A program made the translations under genes and the position numbers. From the NCBI GenBank assembly GCA_028699715.1, contig JAQVUC010000043.1, positions 1 to 7,667 on the forward strand: a DNA stretch of 7,667 nt. Reading direction: 5' to 3'. Positions 1-5,284 of the stretch are shown here, piece after piece; within the stretch, counting starts at the first letter, position 1; each line of letters starts with the position of its first letter. The notes below the pieces were generated by a model. The model was not told where the DNA came from. It saw only the letters and a program-made list of their open reading frames with translations, and ran no database searches. Source of the DNA: Anaerolineaceae bacterium (GTDB lineage Bacteria > Chloroflexota > Anaerolineae > Anaerolineales > Anaerolineaceae).

Positions 1-984
1 TTCAAAATTGTTGAGGATGTTCTCCACTTCAGCCAGACGGGGAGGAATCTCAGAGGTCAAATCCTGCTCATATAAAGTCAGGGTCTGCTCCAACTCTTTT
101 GTGAGCTCGCCATCTTTTTGCAGGTCTTGGATCTGCAAATCAACCGTTTGAGCAGCGTTGCGTTCAAGGTTGGAAGCCACGCCAATCGGGCTGCGCAGTT
201 TCAATTCCAAACGGGTTTTATCGTCCAGCGTATTGGTGATGTATTGTTCCAACAGCTCGATGCCACTTTGAGCACGCAGCTGAGCCGCTTCTTCAGCGGA
301 AGCCGCGCCACATGCTTTTTGTGCCAGGCGGGCTGAAACCATGAAGATTTCAGGCCTGTAGCCCAAAATCATCTCGGCATTGCTGCTGACAAACTGGCGG
401 ATCTCTTCCATACCGCTTTTGTTTTCGAGGATATCCGTTTTGTTGATCACTAATGTGATTTTCTTGCCCCAGGTCAGAATCTTCTCTAAAAACAGCCTTT
501 CACTCTGGGTCATCGGACGGTCAGCCGAAGTGATGAATAAAACCAGGTCAGAGCGGGGGACGTAATCGCTGGTCAGGCGTTCATGTTGGCGGTTGATGGC
601 GTTTGTTCCGGGAGAATCGACCAAATTCAGCTCTTTCAGCAGCGCTAAGGGATGGGTGACAATGGCAAAGCCATCATCCACAACCTGCCTGGTGAAGGTC
701 TCACCCCAGCGCAGCAAAGTCACCTGGGCGGTGGTCGGGGTCACCCCTTCTTCCAGCACGTGCTCGCCCAGCAGAGCGTTGATCAGGGCGCTTTTGCCGG
801 CATTAAATTCACCCGCCGCCACGATCAAAAAGAGTTCATCAAGCTGCTCGATGGCGCTGCGTAATTTTGCCAGGTCATCTTCCGGCAAGGCAAATTGGCT
901 CAACTTTGAAAAAGCATCTTGCAAACTTCGCTTTTCACGCTGCAGAAAAAGAAACTGGTTATTGCTTAAAAATCCTTCACGCAT
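1..984 (-). CDS. Dynamin-like GTPase (FZL/BDLP type), N-terminal 328 residues, truncated by window edge
   Basis: This is a large GTPase of the dynamin superfamily, a group that binds GTP and remodels or fuses membranes. The visible part holds the whole G domain: the P-loop GEFNAGKS at residues 58-65, the G2 switch TPTTA at 82-86, the G3 motif DSPGT at 123-127, the G4 motif NKTD at 181-184 and a G5-like SAR at 217-219. The stretch around ADRPMTQSE (154-162) and the P-loop context resemble the plant FZL and bacterial dynamin-like proteins (established family knowledge, recalled, not searched). After about residue 260 a helical, Glu/Gln-rich region begins, as expected for the stalk. The rest, probably a further 250 or more residues with a membrane-binding segment, lies outside the window. 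The ATG at 984 is the first in-frame ATG after a stop and follows the ribosome site GGAAGGA by 6 bases. The precise cellular role is unknown. Confidence 0.9.
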   Translation of the reverse strand, partial: MREGFLSNNQFLFLQREKRSLQDAFSKLSQFALPEDDLAKLRSAIEQLDELFLIVAAGEFNAGKSALINALLGEHVLEEGVTPTTAQVTLLRWGETFTRQVVDDGFAIVTHPLALLKELNLVDSPGTNAINRQHERLTSDYVPRSDLVLFITSADRPMTQSERLFLEKILTWGKKITLVINKTDILENKSGMEEIRQFVSSNAEMILGYRPEIFMVSARLAQKACGAASAEEAAQLRAQSGIELLEQYITNTLDDKTRLELKLRSPIGVASNLERNAAQTVDLQIQDLQKDGELTKELEQTLTLYEQDLTSEIPPRLAEVENILNNFE

Positions 985-988
985 GGAA

Positions 989-1017
989 CATCCTTCCAGG
1001 ATGGTGAAAACATCCTG
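989..1017 (-). promoter_or_regulatory. Leader of the dynamin-like gene with two competing hairpins over the ribosome-binding site
   Basis: Reading the minus strand, AGGATG (1016-1011), CATCCT (1003-998) and AGGATG (994-989) follow each other with 7- and 3-base gaps. The middle block can pair with the first copy (7 bp counting an added C-G, loop of 7) or with the second copy (6 bp, loop of 3). The second copy overlaps the Shine-Dalgarno GGAAGGA (991-997), so the two folds would leave it largely open or closed. The repeats are seen in the sequence; a switching role is inference. Confidence 0.4.
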
Positions 1018-1028
1018 TTAATAGCATA

Positions 1029-1034
1029 ATTATA
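1029..1034 (-). promoter_or_regulatory. Candidate -10 box for the dynamin-like gene
   Basis: The minus strand reads TATAAT, a perfect sigma-70-type -10 hexamer, 44 bases before the start codon. A transcript beginning about 7 bases downstream would have a leader of roughly 38 bases containing the whole competing-hairpin region. No good -35 hexamer lies at 16-18 bases spacing, and the region is AT-rich, so the match could be chance. Confidence 0.35.
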
Positions 1035-1064
1035 CCTTTTGAAAAGGGAGGAAAATCAGACTGT

Positions 1065-1532
1065 TCAGTTACACTCGCCCAGGTAAAGAGGGGCATCTCC
1101 ATTTTTGAGGTTTCTGAGGATCTTGCGCAAGATCACAGGGTAAAAATTGATCTCATCCAGTTTGTTCAACTTAACCCAGACCACAGTTTCCTGGCGGGTA
1201 TCCGGATTTTTGCCATTTCTGGGCTTATAGTCTTCCTGCAATTCGCAGTTAAAGAAAAATTCGACTTGGTGCAGGGCCCGGTCTTCGTAGGCAAATTTGC
1301 TTTTCTCTGAAAAATACTCGCGCACATGCAGTAGTTTGCCCACCTTGACTTTGGCCCCAACCTCTTCCAAAACTTCGCGCTTGAGTGCTTGTTTGAGGGT
1401 TTCATCTTTTTTCTGCCCGCCCCCAGGCAAAACCGCGTAAGCGCTGATACCGTCTTTCTTTTTGACCACCAACAATTTATCGCCTTTGATGATGACCGCT
1501 TTGACAGAATTGCGAAGTTTCTTTTTTTTCAT
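1065..1532 (-). CDS. NUDIX hydrolase, 155 aa
   Basis: NUDIX enzymes cleave nucleoside diphosphates linked to another group (NTPs, dinucleoside polyphosphates, nucleotide sugars, damaged nucleotides) and need a divalent metal. The signature G-x5-E-x7-RE-U-x-EE-x-G-U is complete from G38 to A60: G38, E44, R52-E53, E56-E57 and G59 are all present, so the enzyme should be active. The protein is one domain with a very basic start (MKKKKLR). Its length of 155 residues is normal for the family. A second cluster around YFSE/EDR (73-85) may contact substrate, but the substrate cannot be read from the sequence. The ATG at 1532 has a modest ribosome site AAGG (1539-1542) 6 bases upstream. It ends 80 bases before the dynamin-like gene and starts 98 bases after the FRG gene, so co-transcription is possible but not indicated by overlap. 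Confidence 0.9.
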   Translation of the reverse strand: MKKKKLRNSVKAVIIKGDKLLVVKKKDGISAYAVLPGGGQKKDETLKQALKREVLEEVGAKVKVGKLLHVREYFSEKSKFAYEDRALHQVEFFFNCELQEDYKPRNGKNPDTRQETVVWVKLNKLDEINFYPVILRKILRNLKNGDAPLYLGECN

Positions 1533-1562
1533 AGCCAGCCTTATCGCTTAAATCTGAAAAGC

Positions 1563-1568
1563 ATTGTA
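1563..1568 (-). promoter_or_regulatory. Weak candidate -10 box for the NUDIX gene
   Basis: The minus strand reads TACAAT (five of six consensus bases) 30 bases before the NUDIX start, in the 98-base gap after the FRG gene. A transcript from it would have a short leader of about 24 bases. There is no convincing -35 element, so support is weak. Confidence 0.2.
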
Positions 1569-1630
1569 CCGCATTATCATTTTGCTTTAGGGGTGACTGA
1601 TGGGTAATTTGCTTGGAAAAAGCTTAAAAC

Positions 1631-2464
1631 TCAGGTCATAAAAACGGATTTCATTTCCGAAATGACCTGCTTTTTGATCTCTTTGCTGATCTCTTCCATG
1701 CGGTCATCCGGCGGGAAGAGCAAATTTTGGGGGATGGCATCGAACTTTTGACCCCAAAATGATAGATCGGTCGGGATCGAGAATTTGGCAATCAACCGGT
1801 TGCTGAAATCCAACTCGGATTTGTCTGTATATTCTTGGGTGATATCCATCGTGCCGGCCAGATAGCCTTCCTGAAAATAAGGCCTCAAGGCCATGGGCGG
1901 GCAAATGGAAAGCAAGCGCACAATCACCAGGTCGTGTTCGCTGTTGTAGGTGATGCGGTTGGTAGTGTAGGGCAGGCCAAAAATCGCGACCAGACCTCTC
2001 TCGTTCTGGTTATTCAGTTGGGCAAAGGTGCAGGCAACATGCAAGGAATGGGTCAGGTCCAGCAAGGGCGTGTCGCAAATGCCATAGTGCTGCAGGATGC
2101 TCCAGGCAATCAGGGTCTTGCGGCGCACATCCATATGGCCATCCAGCCCTTCACGATCAAATGTGTCTGCCAGGTAAATCTCAGCCAGTTCCAGCATGTC
2201 AAAGCGTAAACGGGCTTCGTGGGCGGTCAACACATCTTTGCGGTAAATGGTGGGGTAAAAAGTGCTGCTTCCGGCCTTGTTGAGGTAATCCTGATCCTGC
2301 CCTCGGTAAAACAGCAGGTAATCCTTGTTTTGATAAGCCAGGTTGGCTACTTCTTCCACCAGTTCGGTGTAGGTCTCAACCTGATAGGGCACAGATCTTT
2401 TTACCATATCGCTGCCGACATGTTCTTCAAGATTGGGGGTAAGGGTGGGTTTGATATTACGCAT
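1631..2464 (-). CDS. FRG-domain protein, about 277 aa, function unknown
   Basis: The protein belongs to the FRG family (Pfam FRG), named for a conserved aromatic-Arg-Gly motif. Counting from the ATG at 2464, YRGQ is at residues 53-56, FYPTIYR at 69-75, the core LQHYG at 124-128, PLLDLT at 133-138 followed by SLHVACTFA (140-148), and the closing NLLFPP at 247-252. This order is typical. The usual G-x-P-T-R-LLD-W-T reads here G-x-x-x-TP-LLD-L-T, a variant form. No signal peptide or membrane helix is visible, so it is likely cytoplasmic. The biochemical activity of FRG domains is not settled as far as I know. The open frame extends to an ATG at 2566, adding 34 residues rich in Cys, Gly and Lys, but that start sits at the foot of an RNA hairpin and its upstream GGGAAG lies within the stem and too close. 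ATG 2464 was preferred although its own ribosome site is poor; ATG 2407 is a further alternative. Confidence 0.8.
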   Translation of the reverse strand: MRNIKPTLTPNLEEHVGSDMVKRSVPYQVETYTELVEEVANLAYQNKDYLLFYRGQDQDYLNKAGSSTFYPTIYRKDVLTAHEARLRFDMLELAEIYLADTFDREGLDGHMDVRRKTLIAWSILQHYGICDTPLLDLTHSLHVACTFAQLNNQNERGLVAIFGLPYTTNRITYNSEHDLVIVRLLSICPPMALRPYFQEGYLAGTMDITQEYTDKSELDFSNRLIAKFSIPTDLSFWGQKFDAIPQNLLFPPDDRMEEISKEIKKQVISEMKSVFMT

Positions 2465-2568
2465 AATCAGCCCATATCTTATTTTAACCCATAATCGCTC
2501 TAAAAACCGAGTTTTTCCGGGCAATTTCCCAGCAAACGAGCCCTTTTCAGGGCAAAAAACCTGCATTT

Positions 2569-2610
2569 CTTCCCGGGCAGTTCATAATTTTTTGAAAACC
2601 GCCCAGGAAG
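2569..2610 (-). terminator. 14-bp RNA hairpin after the GH13 gene, possible terminator
   Basis: Arms at 2597-2610 and 2569-2582 enclose a 14-base loop. In minus-strand RNA all 14 positions pair, two of them as G-U. In plus-strand RNA the same two positions would be C-A mismatches, so the structure suits transcription from the minus strand. It begins 14 bases after the GH13 stop codon. A run of six T (2559-2554) follows only 9 bases after the stem, so it is not a textbook intrinsic terminator and may instead protect the mRNA end. A small second hairpin with a GAAA loop follows at 2553-2540. Confidence 0.45.
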
Positions 2611-2624
2611 CAATGCTTAAACCT

Positions 2625-4424
2625 CTATTGAGGATCCTGGCTGTAGATCAGGACCGAATAGGGGGCAATGTCAACTGTGCCAGTGTGTGACATGCCATCT
2701 TTCTTGCCCTCAAGGGCTTCAACATCAAAACTCTTGGTGTTAGCAAAAGCTTCGCTGTAAATCCCAGCGTCACTGTTAAAACGTAAACGCCAAAGCCCGC
2801 CATTGGGAAAACCAATCTTATATCCCTGTCTGAATTTATTGCCAAAATTCGTCACAACCACCACGTCATCTCCGCTGCCGTGTTTATCCCAACGCTGGAA
2901 AGCCAGCATGGTGTTGCTCTGATTGATGTGAAAAACGTTAATGTACTGCCCTTTCAAACCCCGGCTCAAATCCTGAACGTTTAAACGCAATCTGATCAGG
3001 TCCCGATATAAACGCGCGATGCCGCGGAACTCCTCAATCTGGTACCAATCCAGGGGAACATCATCCCTGAACCAGTCGCCCTGCAAAAACTCCTGCCCCT
3101 GGAACAGCATGGGGATGCCCGGAGAAGTAAACACAAGACCTGCCGCCAGGGTGGAACGCTTTTGAGCCAGCCAGCTGGTGGGGTTATCCGGGTCAACTTC
3201 CTGAGGGACGCGCGCTTTACCATTAGCCACTTCATCGTGGCTTTCGCTATAGACAATGCGTTTGAAAACGTCATTGTCATAGCTGAAATCGATCGCCGCC
3301 TTTAGCAAATCCATTGAGCGGGCTTCGTCCGCTATGGCTTCCACCATATGCCGGATCGGGTGCACAAAAGAAGCGTCCCATTGGGCGTGAAAACCCGCGC
3401 CGCCCTTTTCAACATCCCTGCTGATCAACTCGTTGTTGCGCAGGTCCTCGGCAATTAAAATTACATCCGCTGATTTGGAGCGAATTTCCCGGTTGATCAT
3501 TGCCAAAAGGCTGTAACCTTCCTCAAGCGGGTTCTCCTCATCCCCATCCTTGGTGCGCACATACAAGGTGGAGTCAAACCGCAAGCCGTCCACATGGTAT
3601 TCTTCCAACCACATCAGGGCATTATCGCGAATAAACTGACGTACTTCAGGACGTCCATAATCGGGACGGGTACTGCCCCAGGGTGTCTCAGCCCGATCGT
3701 CATTGTAAAAGTAGATGCCGCCAAAATCATCCTCATGCCAGCCATCAAAACGCCACAGGTCCAGATCACTGGGACCAAAATGGTTATAGACCACATCCTG
3801 AATGACCGACAAACCAGCTTTATGCGCTTCTCTGACAAAATTCTTGTAAGCCTCCGGACCACCGTAGGCAGTTTCAACCGCAAAAATGTTGGCCGGGTTA
3901 TAGCCCCAGGAAATGTCGCCCGAGAACTCGGCCACCGGCATGATCTGGATCACATTCACGCCCAGTTGTTTGAGGTGATCAAACTTTTGAGAGACCTTCT
4001 GGAAAGTGCCCGGGGTGCCATCCTGATCGGCCGAGAATGACCCAATGTGCATCTCGTAGATCACCAGGCTGTTATGGGGCGGCAAGCGATGGTCATCGCC
4101 CTGCCAGTCAAACCCGTGGGCGTCATAGATTACGCTGTTGCCAACCGAGTTGGTGACCTGGCGGGCGTAGGGGTCGATCCGATAGAGCTTTTCACCTTGA
4201 TTGTAAATAACGTATTTATACTGCTGTCCATTTCTCGCGGCAGGGACATCAGTATACCAGTAGCCATTTCCTTCATGCTCGAGCCGTTGTGACCCTTCTT
4301 TCCAATCGTTGAAGTCGCCAACGATTTCAATTTTCTCAGCGTGAGGTGCCCAAACTCTAAAAGCGACACCCTCATTGTGAACGATTGAGCCCATTCCCGG
4401 CTTAGTTATGTTTTCTTTTTTCAT
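2625..4424 (-). CDS. GH13 alpha-glucan branching enzyme-like protein, 599 aa
   Basis: A glycoside hydrolase family 13 enzyme acting on alpha-1,4/1,6-glucans, most likely a 1,4-alpha-glucan branching enzyme involved in glycogen-type storage polymer metabolism in the cytoplasm. An N-terminal CBM48-type beta domain spans about residues 10-95 (FRVWAPHA, VGDFNDW). The (beta/alpha)8 barrel follows with region I DVVYNH at 210-215, the nucleophile D284 in GLRFD, the general acid E326 in LIAED and the third acid D397 in SHDEV. A C-terminal beta domain ends the protein. SHDEV followed by NGK resembles GlgB, whereas EMHIGSF and MPVAEF also occur in maltooligosyl-trehalose hydrolase (TreZ); I favour branching enzyme but a related activity is possible. 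At 599 residues it is somewhat shorter than classic GlgB (about 630-730). There is no signal peptide. The ATG at 4424 follows GAGG (4430-4433) by 5 bases. No glgA, glgC or tre gene is in view. Confidence 0.85.
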   Translation of the reverse strand: MKKENITKPGMGSIVHNEGVAFRVWAPHAEKIEIVGDFNDWKEGSQRLEHEGNGYWYTDVPAARNGQQYKYVIYNQGEKLYRIDPYARQVTNSVGNSVIYDAHGFDWQGDDHRLPPHNSLVIYEMHIGSFSADQDGTPGTFQKVSQKFDHLKQLGVNVIQIMPVAEFSGDISWGYNPANIFAVETAYGGPEAYKNFVREAHKAGLSVIQDVVYNHFGPSDLDLWRFDGWHEDDFGGIYFYNDDRAETPWGSTRPDYGRPEVRQFIRDNALMWLEEYHVDGLRFDSTLYVRTKDGDEENPLEEGYSLLAMINREIRSKSADVILIAEDLRNNELISRDVEKGGAGFHAQWDASFVHPIRHMVEAIADEARSMDLLKAAIDFSYDNDVFKRIVYSESHDEVANGKARVPQEVDPDNPTSWLAQKRSTLAAGLVFTSPGIPMLFQGQEFLQGDWFRDDVPLDWYQIEEFRGIARLYRDLIRLRLNVQDLSRGLKGQYINVFHINQSNTMLAFQRWDKHGSGDDVVVVTNFGNKFRQGYKIGFPNGGLWRLRFNSDAGIYSEAFANTKSFDVEALEGKKDGMSHTGTVDIAPYSVLIYSQDPQ

Positions 4425-4441
4425 TTTTTCCTCGTCGTACA

Positions 4442-4484
4442 GGTGCCAGATGCCTCTCTCAAGATGTATAGCCTGTCTGGCTCC
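4442..4484 (-). promoter_or_regulatory. Stem in the GH13 gene leader
   Basis: In the minus strand GCCAGA (4481-4476) is complementary to TCTGGC (4450-4445), and two further G-C pairs form beyond one mismatch, giving arms 4484-4476 and 4450-4442 around a loop of 25 bases. The structure ends 8 bases before the ribosome site GAGG. A TATGAT -10-like hexamer at 4498-4493 would start a transcript just upstream. Both signals are weak; the stem could be chance. Confidence 0.2.
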
Positions 4485-4498
4485 TCAGCTTAATCATA

Positions 4499-4563
4499 GT
4501 CTCAATTTTCTACTTGATTGATTTAAAGTTGAGACAAACCTCCCCAAAATTCAGAGGTTTCTC
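4499..4563 (-). repeat. Two overlapping inverted repeats between the membrane-protein and GH13 genes
   Basis: The first dyad pairs GAGAAACCTC (4563-4554) with GAGGTTT (4542-4536) plus CTC (4533-4531), leaving a 2-base bulge: 10 bp in all. The second pairs GTCTCAA (4535-4529) with TTGAGAC (4505-4499), 7 bp plus three A-T pairs beyond a mismatch. They share bases 4531-4535, so only one complete fold can exist at a time. They may form the 3' end of the membrane-protein mRNA or an operator. No T-run follows either stem, so terminator function is unproven. Confidence 0.4.
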
Positions 4564-4586
4564 GTTTCAGATTTCAGGGAGGGATC

Positions 4587-5096
4587 TCAGAGCTTTGACT
4601 CTTCCAGTTTGCCTTTTTCAAGCCGCTTCAGATAAATCAGTCCAATGACCAGACCGACAATAACAATCAGGTGAAAAACCATCATCAACAAATCCTGCAA
4701 AAGCAAAGCCGCAAATGCATCCCACACGTAGAGAAGTAAACCTATCAGATAGGGCAGGCTTTTCCCTTTGCCAGAAAAATAAGCGATCAGGCCAAAGGCA
4801 AGCACCAAAACAATCAGTAACAAAACTGCTGGGATCTGGCTGCCGCTCAGTAGACTGTTAAGCCATTTGGGAGCGGCAAGGCTGAAAAACCATTCTTTCT
4901 CAGTGTTGATGGTTTCCAGAATATAACCGAGCAAAGCAAAGACCGCGATCCAGGTAAACCAGTTGGCATTCTTCCTGACACGCAATTCTGTCTCAGGATC
5001 AAACCCAACCGGGTTTGCAGACAAGGCTGAATTTTCTTCAGGCGTCTGTGCGCCTGGCGCAATTTCTGTTTTCGATGTTTTTCCGCTTTGGTCCAT
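4587..5096 (-). CDS. Small integral membrane protein with four predicted helices, 169 aa, unknown function
   Basis: I do not recognise a family. The first 45 residues are hydrophilic and rich in Ser, Glu, Pro and Asn and end in a basic patch (RVRKNAN). Four hydrophobic segments follow, near residues 46-63, 87-107, 113-137 and 138-158; the last two are almost continuous. The short C-terminus is charged (KRLEKGKLEESKL). The charge pattern suggests both ends lie in the cytoplasm. No catalytic or metal-binding motif is visible. It is flanked by long non-coding gaps on both sides (188 and 162 bases), so it may be transcribed alone, and its position between an ABC exporter and a glucan enzyme says little about its role. 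The frame can be extended by one GTG codon (5099), but ATG 5096 has the better-spaced ribosome site. Confidence 0.75.
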   Translation of the reverse strand: MDQSGKTSKTEIAPGAQTPEENSALSANPVGFDPETELRVRKNANWFTWIAVFALLGYILETINTEKEWFFSLAAPKWLNSLLSGSQIPAVLLLIVLVLAFGLIAYFSGKGKSLPYLIGLLLYVWDAFAALLLQDLLMMVFHLIVIVGLVIGLIYLKRLEKGKLEESKL

Positions 5097-5101
5097 CACT
5101 A

Positions 5102-5109
5102 CCTTCCTT
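5102..5109 (-). promoter_or_regulatory. Ribosome-binding site that sets the start of the membrane protein
   Basis: The minus strand reads AAGGAAGG, then 5 bases, then ATG at 5096. The in-frame GTG at 5099 would be only 2 bases from the site, too close for efficient initiation, so the ATG is preferred and the protein has 169 rather than 170 residues. Confidence 0.7.
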
Positions 5110-5219
5110 AGGCTCTAGATGATAACACTTTTTGTTTTGCCAGCTTTTCCTCACCTGTACGTTCAGAATCACAAAACTCTTCAAATATCCCAGTAGGTCC
5201 GTATGGAAACAGGACTCCC

Positions 5220-5258
5220 TTCTCAAAAGTAAGCCTATTTTCCTCAATGGGTTGAGAA
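5220..5258 (-). repeat. Inverted repeat downstream of the ABC transporter gene
   Basis: TTCTCAA (5220-5226) is complementary to TTGAGAA (5252-5258), and a tighter alternative pairs CTCAA (5243-5247) with TTGAG (5252-5256) around a 4-base loop. It begins 26 bases after the ABC stop codon on the minus strand. No T-run follows in that direction, although a T7 run follows it on the plus strand. The core TCTCAA/TTGAGA recurs in the dyad at 4499-4535. It may be a weak terminator, an operator or chance. Confidence 0.25.
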
Positions 5259-5284
5259 TATTTATAGATTTTTTTAGTCAGCTA

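Noticed and set aside
593..1021. Plus-strand open frame of 142 codons, rich in Ser and Lys
   Set aside because: It lies opposite the dynamin-like GTPase, whose G motifs are intact; its composition is that of an antisense shadow with no recognisable domain.
2465..2566. N-terminal extension of the FRG protein from ATG 2566
   Set aside because: The upstream purine tract is too close to the ATG and lies inside a strong RNA stem; the 34 extra residues look non-coding and precede the domain.
3594..4040. Plus-strand open frame of 148 codons
   Set aside because: It lies entirely opposite the GH13 catalytic barrel, which is clearly the coding strand.
5097..5099. GTG as the start of the membrane protein
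   Set aside because: The ribosome site AAGGAAGG is only 2 bases away, whereas the next codon, ATG, has 5-base spacing.
5038..5247. Minus-strand open frame of 69 codons between the ABC and membrane-protein genes
   Set aside because: It would start at TTG without a ribosome site and overlaps the start of the membrane protein in another frame; no conserved features.
5100..5284. Possible small RNA or tRNA in the 185-base gap after the ABC gene
   Set aside because: No cloverleaf, no T-loop consensus and no strong stem; short complementary stretches such as GTCC/GGAC are within chance.
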